DNA of 64,000 bases from Rhizobium oryziradicis (GCF_001939045.1 NZ_MKIM01000021.1:124001-188000), one strand, 5' to 3'. Counted from the stretch's first letter, positions 44,822 through 54,412 are shown. The notes: generated by a model not told the origin, from the letters alone. Translations and numbers: made by a program.

Positions 44822-45702
44822 ATATCCTTTTGCAGTCTGGGATCGAGCATATCGCGCAGGCCGTCACCGACGATCTGCAAAGACATGACGGAAAGAATGA
44901 TGGCAAAGCCGGGAAACAGCGTCATCCAGTCGGCCTGATCGACATATTGCCGACCGCTGGAAATCATCGTGCCCCAGGTGGGAATTTCTGGGCTGACACC
45001 CACGCCGAGGAAGGACAGACCGGCCTCGGCCAGCATGGCTGAAGCAAACAGGAAGGTGGCCTGCACCAGAATGGGCGAGATGAGATTGAGAAGCACATGC
45101 CGCATCATGATGTGGAAGGTGGAAATGCCCAGCGCTCGCGCCGCTTCAACATAGGGCAGCTCACGAATGACAAGGGTTGAAGCGCGCACAATGCGGGCAA
45201 GTCTGGGCGCGTAGACGACCGACAAGGCGACAATAACCGTGGTCAAAGATGGTCCAAGGGCCGCCACCAGCGCAATGGCCAGAAGAATATCGGGAAAGGC
45301 CATCATTGCATCAATCAGGCGGGCAATGGGCGCATCCAGCTTTTGGAAAAAACCCGCCAGCAGACCAAGCGTCACGCCAATCAACGTGGACAGCGCGACC
45401 ACAGACGCCCCCACCAGCAAAGACAGACGGCCTGCATAGATGGTGCGTGAAAACACATCACGCCCGAATTCATCGGTACCAAACCAATGGATATCGCTTG
45501 GTGGCTTCAGCCGATTGATGATCGAGAGCTTATAGGGCGAATAAGGCGCAATCCAAGGTGCCAGTACGGCCAAAAGCACGAAGATGGTGAGAATGCAAAG
45601 CCCGATTGCGACGGTCTTACGGCGTAAAAAGCGGCGCAAGAAACGTCTTGTCTCGGTCTCACTGCGGGGTGCAACGGTCTCGGAGGATAGGGGCTGGGTC
45701 AT
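44818..45702 (-). CDS. Dipeptide-type ABC transporter permease (DppC type)
   Basis: A 294-residue permease with about six membrane helices. The N-terminal segment RFLRRKTVAIGLCILTIFVLLAVLAPWIAPY is followed by WFGTDEFGRDVFSRTIYAGRLSL, the DppC hallmark. The EAA loop is YVEAARALGISTFHIMMRHVLLNL, and it ends QIVGDGLRDMLDPRLQ. Its ATG overlaps the stop of the DppB-type gene by one base, and its end overlaps the amidohydrolase start by four bases. Partner of the binding protein at 48101-49645. Confidence 0.88.
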   Translation of the reverse strand: MTQPLSSETVAPRSETETRRFLRRFLRRKTVAIGLCILTIFVLLAVLAPWIAPYSPYKLSIINRLKPPSDIHWFGTDEFGRDVFSRTIYAGRLSLLVGASVVALSTLIGVTLGLLAGFFQKLDAPIARLIDAMMAFPDILLAIALVAALGPSLTTVIVALSVVYAPRLARIVRASTLVIRELPYVEAARALGISTFHIMMRHVLLNLISPILVQATFLFASAMLAEAGLSFLGVGVSPEIPTWGTMISSGRQYVDQADWMTLFPGFAIILSVMSLQIVGDGLRDMLDPRLQKDI

Positions 45703-46643
45703 CAGTAACGCACCCTCGGATCAATCAGCAGATAGAGCATATCGATTGCGAAATTCACCAGCACATAGAGACCGGCAATCACCAAAAGCGCGCCTTGAAT
45801 GACGGGATAATCGCGGCGCAAAACCGCCGACACCACCAGACTGCCAATGCCCGGCAGACCAAACACCGTCTCAGTGACAACAGCACCGGAAATCAGCACC
45901 GCTGCTGTGAGGCCAATCACGGTCAAAATTGGAATCAGCGCATTTTTCAGCGCATGGCGCAGCACCACGCGCCGCTCTATCAGGCCTTTGGCTCTCGCGG
46001 TGCGCACAAAATCATCGCCCAGCACATCGAGCATGGAGGCGCGGGTAAAGCGCAAAATCAGCGACGACGACACCAGCCCCAGTGCGAAAGCGGGCAAGGT
46101 CAGGTGATACATACGATCCGTGAAACTGGCACCCGGACCGCCATAGCCTGAGACCGGAAACAGATGCATTTTGACGGCCAAAAACTGCATGAGGATCAAC
46201 CCAAGCCAGAAGCTGGGCACGCTTGCCGCCAGCATGGCAATGGTGGTTGCTGCCTGATCGATCAGCGATCCGCGCCGATAGGCGGCATAAATACCAATCG
46301 GCAGGGCGAGCACACAGGCAATCAGCAGCGAAAACACGGTGAGGAAAAAGGTAGGTTCGGCCCGTTGCATCAAGGCTGCGCCGACCGGCATATCGAGGAA
46401 GATCGATTGGCCAAGATTGCCTTGCAACAACGCACCGATATAGAGGACATATTGGCTGATCAGGGATTGATCGAGGCCAAGCCGTGATCGCAGATCGGCA
46501 ATGTCTTGCGCGGAGGCGTCTGGCCCCAGCATGACGGCTGCCGGATCACCCGGCGTGACGCGCACAATGATGAAAACAATCGTCACCACCAGAAACATCA
46601 CCACGATCATGCCGAGGATACGCTTTAGGATATAGCTGATCAT
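45702..46643 (-). CDS. Dipeptide-type ABC transporter permease (DppB type)
   Basis: A 313-residue permease. SYILKRILGMIVVMFLVVTIVFIIVRVTPGDPA is a textbook DppB start. LGLDQSLISQYVLYIGALLQGNLGQSI and the EAA loop FVRTARAKGLIERRVVLRHALKNALIP follow. It ends with YLLIDPRVRY. It lies 42 bases after the GH1 gene on the minus strand. It forms a heterodimer with the following DppC-type permease, using the ATPase encoded about 5 kb away beyond the IclR gene. Confidence 0.88.
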   Translation of the reverse strand: MISYILKRILGMIVVMFLVVTIVFIIVRVTPGDPAAVMLGPDASAQDIADLRSRLGLDQSLISQYVLYIGALLQGNLGQSIFLDMPVGAALMQRAEPTFFLTVFSLLIACVLALPIGIYAAYRRGSLIDQAATTIAMLAASVPSFWLGLILMQFLAVKMHLFPVSGYGGPGASFTDRMYHLTLPAFALGLVSSSLILRFTRASMLDVLGDDFVRTARAKGLIERRVVLRHALKNALIPILTVIGLTAAVLISGAVVTETVFGLPGIGSLVVSAVLRRDYPVIQGALLVIAGLYVLVNFAIDMLYLLIDPRVRY

Positions 46644-46685
46644 AATTGGCCCTCTTGCGGTTGGCGGGCACCGAGCGACTTAAGA

Positions 46686-48014
46686 TCAAACGGCATTGGC
46701 TTTGATCACCTTGCTCAGCCAATGGTAGGACTGTTTGGGAATGCGCTGAAGGGTGGGATAATCGACATAAACCAGCCCGAAACGCTTGGAATATCCCCTG
46801 CCCCATTCAAAATTATCCATCAGCGACCAGGCAAAATAGCCGCGAATATCATGGCCTTCGTCCAGCGCATCCAGAAGGGCATTCAGATAGCCGTTGAAAT
46901 AGGCTATGCGGTCATTGTCGATGACGCGCCGATCTGGTGTGAGCGCATCAGGATAGGAAGCCCCGTTTTCGGTGATATAAATCGTCGGCTTGCCATAGCG
47001 CGCGCTGGTATCGCGAATTTGTTCCAGAAAAGCCGCCGGATCCACCATCCAGTTCACGTCTGTGAGCGGCCCCATGCCGGTTGGCGGGGCGGTTTCTGCC
47101 ACACCAAATGTGGTGTTTTTATTGGGGCCGACAAACACCGGATTATAGTGATTGAGGCCGAAGAAATCCATTTTCTGGGCAATGTCGGCCATATCATCTC
47201 GCTGAATATACGGCTCCATGTCCTTTGCAATCGGCTCTGGGTAGGTGCCAAGCCACAACGGATCCACCGTCACTCTGCGCCAGAGGCAATCGCCGAGAAT
47301 GCGGGCCTCTTCGTGGGCAGCATCATCATAATGGGGACGCACTGGCCCCAGTGAGACGATATTGCCGACCTCGGCGTGCGGTGCTTCGGCGCGCACCGCC
47401 TTGACGCTGTAACCATGGGCAAGGTTGAGCGTATGAATGGCCTGAAGGCTGGAGGGATAATCCTGCTTGCCGGGGGCGTGGCGGCCGACATTATAGGCAA
47501 CCCACGGGATCACATTCGGCTCGTTGATCGGCGCAAAGCGCTTGACCCGATCGCCAAAATGGCGGGCGATAACAGCGGCGTAATCGGCAAAGATTTTGGC
47601 CGTATCGCGATTGCGCCAACCGCCATTGTCTTCAACCGCGACCGGCATGTCCCAATGATGCAGGCAAATCCACGGCTCTATGCCCTCGTGCAGGCAAAGA
47701 TCGATAACGCGATCGTAGAAATCCAATCCCCGCTGATTGATCTGGCCACTGCCGGTGGGGAAAATCCGTGGCCAAGCGGTGGAAAGCCGGTAGGCCTTCA
47801 CGCCAAGCCCACGCATCAAAGCGATATCCTCCGGGTAGCGGTGATAATGGTCGCAGGCAATATCCGCCGTATCGCCATTGGTGGTGCGGCCGGGTGTGTG
47901 GCTATAGACATCCCAAACACTTTTGCCACGGCCATCGGCATCAACAGCGCCTTCTGTTTGAAAGGCAGAGGCTGCCACGCCCCAGAGAAAATCAGAGGGA
48001 AAAGATCTCGACAT
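46686..48014 (-). CDS. GH1 beta-glucosidase
   Basis: A 442-residue family 1 glycoside hydrolase. FPSDFLWGVAASAFQTEGA opens the barrel, the acid/base Glu 165 is in APINEPN, and the nucleophile Glu 349 is in YITENGA. FAWSLMDNFEWGRGYSKRFGLVYVDY is the glycone-binding C-terminal motif. The length is usual for bacterial members. ATG 48014 is preferred over a TTG three codons earlier. No signal peptide is present, so it cleaves a beta-glycoside inside the cell after import. It lies between the binding-protein gene and the permease genes, which makes it part of the uptake system rather than a passenger. The aglycone is the puzzle, because the rest of the cluster acts on acylated amino compounds. Confidence 0.88.
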   Translation of the reverse strand: MSRSFPSDFLWGVAASAFQTEGAVDADGRGKSVWDVYSHTPGRTTNGDTADIACDHYHRYPEDIALMRGLGVKAYRLSTAWPRIFPTGSGQINQRGLDFYDRVIDLCLHEGIEPWICLHHWDMPVAVEDNGGWRNRDTAKIFADYAAVIARHFGDRVKRFAPINEPNVIPWVAYNVGRHAPGKQDYPSSLQAIHTLNLAHGYSVKAVRAEAPHAEVGNIVSLGPVRPHYDDAAHEEARILGDCLWRRVTVDPLWLGTYPEPIAKDMEPYIQRDDMADIAQKMDFFGLNHYNPVFVGPNKNTTFGVAETAPPTGMGPLTDVNWMVDPAAFLEQIRDTSARYGKPTIYITENGASYPDALTPDRRVIDNDRIAYFNGYLNALLDALDEGHDIRGYFAWSLMDNFEWGRGYSKRFGLVYVDYPTLQRIPKQSYHWLSKVIKANAV

Positions 48015-48054
48015 GATGTTCAACTTCGCTCAGGCGCAAATACAATGATGAAGA

Positions 48055-48085
48055 GCATCGGACCGAACAGGGTCTGGTCCGATGC
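48055..48085 (-). terminator. Intercistronic stem-loop after the binding-protein gene
   Basis: GCATCGGACC (48055-48064) pairs perfectly with GGTCCGATGC (48076-48085) around an 11-base loop. It lies 15 bases past the stop of the binding-protein gene on the minus strand. Its arms resemble the dispersed AGAGCATCGG repeat, so it may be such an element put to use as a stabiliser or attenuator. Confidence 0.65.
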
Positions 48086-48100
48086 GCTATAAAGCGACGG

Positions 48101-49645
48101 CTATTTCTTGGAGGTGCTGACGTTCCAGAAATAAGGCCATGGCGAGGGATGGAAACCTTCCAGTGTCTTGGCCTTGGCCGACAGCGCGTTGAAATCGCCG
48201 ACCTTGAACACCGGTGCATCCTCGTAGAACACCTTCTGGATCTCGCCGAAAAGCTTCTGGCGCTTGGCCGGATCAAATTCGGCAATGAAGGGCTCGACGG
48301 CTTTGGTTTTCTCCGGTGTTGACCACCAGCCGGGATAGCTGTCCGACATCCAGCCATTCAGCACCGGCTCTGGTGGGAACGGGCCATGGGTGATGAAAAT
48401 ATCCCAAAGAGCGGGATCAGCGCGACGGGTGGTCAGGGTTGCCCAGTCATAGATTTGCAGATCAACCTTAAAGCCTGCGGCTTTCAGATATTCAGCGGCC
48501 ACCTGCGCCATTTTGTAGTGAAATTCATATTGGCGGCTGGTCAGAATGCGAACCGGCTTGCCATCATAGCCCGCTTCTTTCATCAGCTTGGCAGCGGCTT
48601 CCGGGTCGCCACTGCCGTAGCGCTGAATGCCGTCCTTGGTGTGCCAGACGTAGCCTTCAGGATAGAGCGCGCCATCGACGGCAAAGAATTTTGGATTGCC
48701 AAAGGCGGCCAGCAACATGTCTTCCGGGTTCAAGGCCACCTGAATGGCATGACGCAAGGTCTTGCTGGTCATCATGCCCTGCTTGGTGTTCATCACAAAC
48801 ACCGGCGCACCATAGGGCTTCAAAACCACAGGCTCGGAGGCCTTTGATCCCTCAAGGCGATCATAGCCTTCAGGGGCCAGTGAATCGACATAATCGAACT
48901 GGCCCGAAACGGCACCCTCCAACCGGGTGTTTGCATCCGGCACGGGAATAAAGCGGATCTCATCCAGAATGGCTTTGCGCGCACCACCAAAACCATTGGG
49001 TGCTTCTTTGCGCGGCGTATAGCCATCGAACCGCACAAGCTGAATATATTGATCGGGCTTGCGTTCCTTCAACATATAAGGGCCGGTGCCAATGAATTTG
49101 GTCAGCGGATCGGCGATGGTCGATTTTGGAATGATAACGGCGGCTGAATTGTTAAATGCCAGCAGCGACATCAGCGGCGCATAGGGCTTTTTCAGCGTGA
49201 TGCGAATGGCATTGTCGCCTTCAGCACTCACTTTATCGATGTACGGTGCCACCTGCTTGCCGCGCGAGGCAATTGCCATCCAGCGCTCAATCGAGGCCAC
49301 CACGTCCGCCGATGTCATCACGGTGCCATCGTGAAATTTCACACCGTTGCGCAAAGCAATGTCATAGGTTTTGCCATCATCGCTGATTTTCGGCATGGTC
49401 TCAGCCAACAGCGGAATGACATTCCATTTGTCGTCAAAGGTAAACAGGGTTTCGAAAATATGCTGGGTGGTCATGCCAACCAGATCGGCGGTGGAGGCCA
49501 TGGGGTCCAGCGTCGGAGGCTCACCAATGGTGGCCACGTTGATGACGCCACCCTTATCCTGTGCCAGACTATGCCCCGGTATCAGTGCAAGCCCCGGCAA
49601 TAATGCAAAAGCCAGCGTTGCCAGCAATCCCAATCGGCGTCTCAT
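48101..49645 (-). CDS. Periplasmic substrate-binding protein (SBP family 5)
   Basis: A 514-residue oligopeptide/nickel-type binding protein. The signal peptide covers about 1-28 (LGLLATLAFALLPGLALIPGHSLA). Mature motifs include IGEPPTLDPMASTADLVGM, GVKFHDGTVMTSADVVASIERW, and IGTGPYMLKERKPDQYIQLVRF. It starts the main minus-strand operon of the cluster, with a strong AGGGGG ribosome site and a TTGACA promoter upstream. Family 5 proteins bind peptides but also opines, glycosides and polyols, so the fold does not settle the ligand. Context points to a glycosylated amino compound. Confidence 0.86.
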   Translation of the reverse strand: MRRRLGLLATLAFALLPGLALIPGHSLAQDKGGVINVATIGEPPTLDPMASTADLVGMTTQHIFETLFTFDDKWNVIPLLAETMPKISDDGKTYDIALRNGVKFHDGTVMTSADVVASIERWMAIASRGKQVAPYIDKVSAEGDNAIRITLKKPYAPLMSLLAFNNSAAVIIPKSTIADPLTKFIGTGPYMLKERKPDQYIQLVRFDGYTPRKEAPNGFGGARKAILDEIRFIPVPDANTRLEGAVSGQFDYVDSLAPEGYDRLEGSKASEPVVLKPYGAPVFVMNTKQGMMTSKTLRHAIQVALNPEDMLLAAFGNPKFFAVDGALYPEGYVWHTKDGIQRYGSGDPEAAAKLMKEAGYDGKPVRILTSRQYEFHYKMAQVAAEYLKAAGFKVDLQIYDWATLTTRRADPALWDIFITHGPFPPEPVLNGWMSDSYPGWWSTPEKTKAVEPFIAEFDPAKRQKLFGEIQKVFYEDAPVFKVGDFNALSAKAKTLEGFHPSPWPYFWNVSTSKK

Positions 49646-49696
49646 GACGTCCCCCTTTTTATTGTTCCGTAGTTATGAAATAGCATACGCAACTAA

Positions 49697-49724
49697 AGAG
49701 TATCGAAACTTAACGATCTGTCAA
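49697..49724 (-). promoter_or_regulatory. Proposed promoter of the binding-protein/GH1 operon
   Basis: Read on the minus strand, a perfect -35 box TTGACA (49724-49719) is followed after 16 bases by TACTCT (49702-49697), a weak -10. The binding-protein start lies about 50 bases further. Operator sequences cannot be assigned by eye. Confidence 0.45.
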
Positions 49725-49750
49725 TGGGCTGTTTTGCCGGAGGGTAGGAC

Positions 49751-49793
49751 GGCAAAAAGCCTGTCAGCTCCGATGATCTGACAGGCTTTTGCC
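49751..49793 (-). terminator. Rho-independent terminator of the RND efflux operon
   Basis: On the minus strand, 28 bases past the RND gene stop, GGCAAAAGCCTGTCAG pairs with CTGACAGGCTTTTTGCC around a 10-base loop, and the 3' arm contains a T5 run. The stem has one unpaired base. It separates the RND operon from the binding-protein promoter directly downstream. Confidence 0.8.
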
Positions 49794-49820
49794 AATGTTC
49801 AACGATTTGGAAGCGACGCT

Positions 49821-52800
49821 TTATTCCGCCGCGCTGCGATGGGCTTCCACCAGATCTTCACCGGGGAAGTCCTGATTATGATGCACCAGAGGTCGATTGC
49901 CGGTGACCCGCCGCAAAAGCACATAAAACACCGGCGTCATGAAGATGCCAAAGAAGGTCACGCCAATCATGCCGCAGAACACTGCAAGCCCCATGGCAGA
50001 GCGCATTTCGGCACCGGCCCCCGTGGACACAACCAGCGGCACCACACCCATGATGAAGGCCATGGAGGTCATCAGAATGGGGCGAAGGCGAAGGCGGCTT
50101 GCCTCGATTGCGGCGCGCACCGGCGTTCTGCCTTCAAACTCCAGCTCGCGGGCAAATTCGACAATCAGGATCGCATTCTTTGCCGACAACCCAACCAGCA
50201 CCATCAGGCCGATCTGCGTGAAGATGTTGTTGTCGCCGCCGGTGTACCAGACACCGGCCAGTGCTGCGAGCACACCCATGGGCACAATCATGATGATGGC
50301 AATCGGCAGGGTCAGGCTTTCATATTGGGCCGCCAAAACCAGATAGACCAGCAGCAGCGCAAGCGGAAAGACGATAAGGCTCGAATTGCCTGCCAAAATC
50401 TGCTGATAGGTCAGGTCGGTCCACTCAAACACAATGCCATTGGGCAGCGTTTCCTTGGCAATGCGCTCAATGGCTGCCTGTGCCTGACCGGAGGAAAAGC
50501 CGGGGGCCGGGCCACCATTGATGTCCGCTGCGAGAAAACCGTTATAGCGCGTGGTCCGTTCTGGCCCCGTGGTGCTATCCACCTTGAGCAAGGCCGCAAG
50601 CGGGATCATCTGCCCGGTTTTGGAACGAACCTGCAGCTGGCCAATATCCTCCGGCTTTGCGCGGAAAGCAGCATCGGCCTGGACCCGCACGCTGTAGGTG
50701 CGGCCAAAGGCGTTGAAGTCATTGACATAGAGCGAACCCAGATAAATTTGCAGGGTTTCGAACACATCCGTCACCGACACACCCAATTGTTCGGCCTTTG
50801 AGCGATCCAGATCGGCATAGAGCTGCGGCACATTGATCTGGAAGCTAGAGAAAAGCCCCGCAAGCTCAGGTGTCTGATAGGCCTTCGCAAGGAATGCCTT
50901 GGTGGCAGCATCCAACGATTTATAGCCAAGGCCGGCACGATCTTCGATTTGCAATTTGAAACCGCCGGTGGAGCCAAGACCATTGACGGGCGGCGGCGGG
51001 AACATGGCAATAAACGCATCCTGAATGCCAGCAAATTTCTGATTCAATTGCATGGCGATAGCGCCACCGGAAAGCTCAGGCGTTGTGCGCTTGTCGAAAT
51101 CATCGAGAACCGCAAACACGATGCCGGAGTTCGAGCCAATGGTGAAACCATTGATCGACAGGCCCGGAAAGGCGATGGCATGAGCAACACCGGGCTGCTT
51201 CATGGCAATATCGCTCATGCGCTTGATCACGTCTTCGGTGCGATCAAGGGTGGCACCATCGGGCAATTGCGCAAAGCCAATGAGATATTGCTTGTCCTGC
51301 GCCGGAACGAAGCCGCCGGGCACCGCATTGAACACCGAGTAAGTGGCTGCAATCAGCGCAAGATAAACCACCATCACCAGAGATTTGCGTGAAAGCAAAC
51401 CACCAACGCCACGGCCATAGCTGTTTGACGCCGCACCAAAGGCGCGGTTGAACCCCCGGAAGAACCAGCCAAAAACCCGGTCCATACCGCGCGTCAGCCA
51501 ATCCTTGGGCGCGTGATGGTCTTTGAGCAACAGGGCGGCCAATGCTGGCGAAAGCGTCAGCGAGTTGATGGCGGAAATGACCGTTGAGATCGCGATGGTC
51601 AACGCGAACTGGCGATAGAACTGTCCAGACAGACCGCTGATGAAAGCAAGCGGCACAAACACCGCCACCAGCACCAGCGCAATGGCAATAATGGGACCGG
51701 AAACCTCACGCATGGCCCGATAGGTTGCCTCACGCGGCTTTAACCCGCTCTCAATATTGCGCTCAACATTTTCAACCACCACAATCGCATCATCGACCAC
51801 AATGCCGATGGCCAGCACCAGACCGAAAAGTGTCAACGCATTGATGGAAAAGCCGAAGGCATACATCACCGCAAATGTGCCGATGATGGAAACCGGCACC
51901 GCAATCAGCGGAATGATCGATGCCCGCCAGGTTTGCAAAAACAGGATGACGACAAGAACCACCAGAGCCACGGCTTCCAGCAGCGTGTCGATCACCTTCT
52001 CGATAGAAGCACGCACAAACTTGGTGGTGTCGTAGACGATTTCAAATTTCACGCCCTCAGGCATGGCAAGCTGCAACTCTGCCATCGTGGCGTGAACATT
52101 ATCGGCAATCTCGATAGCATTGGACCCCGGAGCCTGAAGGACGGCAATCGCGACCGCAGGCTTGCCATCAAGCAGGGAGCGCAGGGTATAATCGGCAGCA
52201 CCCAGCTCAATCCGCGCCACATCTTTCAGGCGGGTGATCTGTCCCTGATCGCCGGTTTTGATGATGATTTCGCCAAATTCTTCCGGTGTGCGAAGACGTC
52301 CTTGGGCATTGACGTTCAACTGTAACTCGACCCCTTTGGGGCTTGGCGAGGCGCCAATAATACCGGCGGCGGCCTGCACATTTTGCTCACGGATAGCGTT
52401 GGTGATGTCGCTGGCCGCAAGCCCGTGTTCGGCGGCCTTTTGTGGATCGATCCACACCCGCATGGCATAATCGCCAGCGCCAAACACTTGCACCTGTCCA
52501 ACACCCTGCAAGCGCGCAAGCCGATCCTTGATGTTCAAGGTGGCATAATTGCGCAAATACGTGACATCGTAACGATCAGATGTCGAGACGAGATTGACCA
52601 CCATGATAAAGTCGGGCGAGCTTTTAACGGTGGTAACACCCAGTGCGCGCACCTCTGCTGGCAAGCGCGGCTCGGCCTGCGAGACACGGTTTTGCACCAG
52701 TTGCTGGGCCTTGTCCGGATCGGTACCCAGCTTGAAGGTCACCGTCAGCGTCAACACGCCATCAGACGTTGCCTGACTGTTCATGTAGAGCATGTCTTCA

Positions 52801-53021
52801 ACGCCGTTGATCTGCTCTTCCAGCGGCGTTGCCACCGTTTCGGCAATGACCACCGGGTTTGCACCGGGATAGACCGCGCGCACGACGATGGATGGCGGCA
52901 CCACTTCGGGATATTCCGAAATAGGCAGCGAGCGCATGCCAATCAGACCGGCAACCACAATGAGAATCGACAGAACACCGGCGAAGACCGGTCGGTCGAT
53001 AAAGAAGCGGGAAATATTCAT
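49821..53021 (-). CDS. RND-type multidrug efflux transporter (MexF/BepG-like)
   Basis: A 1066-residue inner-membrane transporter of the HAE1 family. NISRFFIDRPVFAGVLSILI opens TM1. Twelve membrane helices and two large periplasmic loops follow the classic AcrB layout. IGIVVDDAIVVVENVER on TM4 holds the paired proton-relay aspartates, and LVLAAQYESLTLPIAIIMIVP lies before the end. The match is best to the MexF/BepG branch (LPISEYPEVVPPSIVVRA, SQATSDGVLTLTVTF). ATG 53021, behind GGAGAGGG, is used; the frame runs 13 codons further upstream. It pumps hydrophobic drugs from periplasm or membrane using the proton gradient, together with the adaptor gene upstream. No outer-membrane channel gene is present in the window. 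Confidence 0.9.
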   Translation of the reverse strand: MNISRFFIDRPVFAGVLSILIVVAGLIGMRSLPISEYPEVVPPSIVVRAVYPGANPVVIAETVATPLEEQINGVEDMLYMNSQATSDGVLTLTVTFKLGTDPDKAQQLVQNRVSQAEPRLPAEVRALGVTTVKSSPDFIMVVNLVSTSDRYDVTYLRNYATLNIKDRLARLQGVGQVQVFGAGDYAMRVWIDPQKAAEHGLAASDITNAIREQNVQAAAGIIGASPSPKGVELQLNVNAQGRLRTPEEFGEIIIKTGDQGQITRLKDVARIELGAADYTLRSLLDGKPAVAIAVLQAPGSNAIEIADNVHATMAELQLAMPEGVKFEIVYDTTKFVRASIEKVIDTLLEAVALVVLVVILFLQTWRASIIPLIAVPVSIIGTFAVMYAFGFSINALTLFGLVLAIGIVVDDAIVVVENVERNIESGLKPREATYRAMREVSGPIIAIALVLVAVFVPLAFISGLSGQFYRQFALTIAISTVISAINSLTLSPALAALLLKDHHAPKDWLTRGMDRVFGWFFRGFNRAFGAASNSYGRGVGGLLSRKSLVMVVYLALIAATYSVFNAVPGGFVPAQDKQYLIGFAQLPDGATLDRTEDVIKRMSDIAMKQPGVAHAIAFPGLSINGFTIGSNSGIVFAVLDDFDKRTTPELSGGAIAMQLNQKFAGIQDAFIAMFPPPPVNGLGSTGGFKLQIEDRAGLGYKSLDAATKAFLAKAYQTPELAGLFSSFQINVPQLYADLDRSKAEQLGVSVTDVFETLQIYLGSLYVNDFNAFGRTYSVRVQADAAFRAKPEDIGQLQVRSKTGQMIPLAALLKVDSTTGPERTTRYNGFLAADINGGPAPGFSSGQAQAAIERIAKETLPNGIVFEWTDLTYQQILAGNSSLIVFPLALLLVYLVLAAQYESLTLPIAIIMIVPMGVLAALAGVWYTGGDNNIFTQIGLMVLVGLSAKNAILIVEFARELEFEGRTPVRAAIEASRLRLRPILMTSMAFIMGVVPLVVSTGAGAEMRSAMGLAVFCGMIGVTFFGIFMTPVFYVLLRRVTGNRPLVHHNQDFPGEDLVEAHRSAAE

Positions 53022-53120
53022 AGTGATACCCTCTCCAGGGTGAAATTGAAACGCAAACAACCATCACCGGGAGAACCATCTCCCGGCGGGTAAACTGCAC
53101 TTTTGATAGAAGAGCGGAGT

Positions 53121-53190
53121 GCTAGAGTCCCTTGTTGTCGTTTGTCTATTCGGGAAAACCGGATTCCACTTTTCCCTGACAAACTCTAGC
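53121..53190. repeat. Interspersed palindromic repeat between the adaptor and pump genes
   Basis: GCTAGAGT (53121-53128) and ACTCTAGC (53183-53190) are perfect terminal inverted repeats of a 70-base element that also carries GGGAAAACCGGATTCC. The end matches 83-115. It lies inside the efflux operon, so it may affect the ratio of adaptor to pump. Confidence 0.7.
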
Positions 53191-53227
53191 GCCCCGCGAC
53201 CATATGAGCCCTGACGTCGCCAAATGC

Positions 53228-54412
53228 TCACTTCATGGCGGCAACCGTGTCCTGTGTCTGCGGTTCCACCAGTGCGCCGGGACGCACACGCTGCAATCCG
53301 TTGACAACAATCCGATCGCCGTCATTAAGCCCACCCAGAACAATTCGCTCGTTGCCTGCGCTGCCCCCAAGCTCCACCGGACGATAGACAATCTTGTTAT
53401 CGGCACCGACCACAAAGACAAATTTCTTGTCCTGATCCGTTCCAATCGCCTTTTCGCTCACCAGAATTCGCTTGTCCGGCTGGGGTTCACCCATGCGGAT
53501 GCGCACAAACTGGCCCGGAATCAGACGCCCTTGCGGATTGTCGATCACCGCACGCACCGGGATCGTTCCACTTGCAGCATCCACCTGATTGCCAATCATC
53601 TGCAATTTGCCGGCTATGGGGGTGCCATTGTCTGCAAGCGTTCCGATTTCAACCGGGATCTGATAGATGGGTGGCAAAGAACTATCGGTCGATTCCAGCT
53701 TTGAAAGAGAGCGGGTCACAATTTCTTCGCTGGCATTGAAGCTGGCATAGATCGGATCGACCGAAACCAATGTTGTCAGCACAGCAGAGGCAGAGCCCGC
53801 CGCCACAAGATTGCCCGCCGTGATTGCTACCCGGCCAACCCGGCCAGATACCGGCGCACGCACCTGGGTATAATCAAGTTCAAGCTGTGCCGAGCGCAGC
53901 ACAGCTTGCGCGGTTTTCAGCCCCGCTTCGGCCTCGGTCACGGCATTCTGGCGCTGGTCCAGATCACTTTGCGAGATGGTGCGATTGTCAGACAGCCTGC
54001 GGCCACGCTCCAGCTCGGTTTTCGCGAGCGCTACCTTGGCCTGTGCCGATGCCACCTGCCCTGCCGCTTGCGCCACACTTGCCTCATAAGGGGCTGGATC
54101 AATGGTAAACAGCAAGTCGCCAGCCTTGACCAAGGCTCCTTCACGAAAAGCCACAGACAGGATGGCACCACCCACACGCGGGCGAATATCAACCCGGTCA
54201 ACAGCTTCAAGCCGCCCCGAAAACTCCTGCCAGAGGGTGACATCACGGCTTTTAACCGCATCCACCGTGACCGGAATTGCCGCAGGAGCGGCCGCTTCAA
54301 CGGCCTGCGCCTTGGGATTGGAGAGGTTCAAAAGCAATGTTGCACCAGCAATGGACGCAACAAGGCCTAGGCCAGTGCCCGTGAGGGCCCAGCGTTTTAC
54401 ACGCAATATCAT
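53228..54412 (-). CDS. RND efflux periplasmic adaptor (MexE/BepF-like)
   Basis: A 394-residue membrane-fusion protein. An N-terminal signal/anchor helix (WALTGTGLGLVASIAGATLLLNL) is followed by the lipoyl halves (VDIRPRVGGAILSVAFREGALVKAGDLLFTIDPAPY and APVSGRVGRVAITAGNLV), with a coiled-coil hairpin between them (about 110-175). The beta-barrel and membrane-proximal domains complete it. ATG 54412 has AAGGAG seven bases upstream, better than the TTG two codons before. It links the RND pump to an outer-membrane channel. It has no lipobox Cys, unlike AcrA. It lies 207 bases before the pump gene, separated by a dispersed repeat. Confidence 0.88.
   Translation of the reverse strand: MILRVKRWALTGTGLGLVASIAGATLLLNLSNPKAQAVEAAAPAAIPVTVDAVKSRDVTLWQEFSGRLEAVDRVDIRPRVGGAILSVAFREGALVKAGDLLFTIDPAPYEASVAQAAGQVASAQAKVALAKTELERGRRLSDNRTISQSDLDQRQNAVTEAEAGLKTAQAVLRSAQLELDYTQVRAPVSGRVGRVAITAGNLVAAGSASAVLTTLVSVDPIYASFNASEEIVTRSLSKLESTDSSLPPIYQIPVEIGTLADNGTPIAGKLQMIGNQVDAASGTIPVRAVIDNPQGRLIPGQFVRIRMGEPQPDKRILVSEKAIGTDQDKKFVFVVGADNKIVYRPVELGGSAGNERIVLGGLNDGDRIVVNGLQRVRPGALVEPQTQDTVAAMK

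Noticed and set aside
49839-50801. A 320-codon plus-strand frame
   Set aside because: Antisense to the RND transporter gene; His-rich composition is typical of shadow frames.
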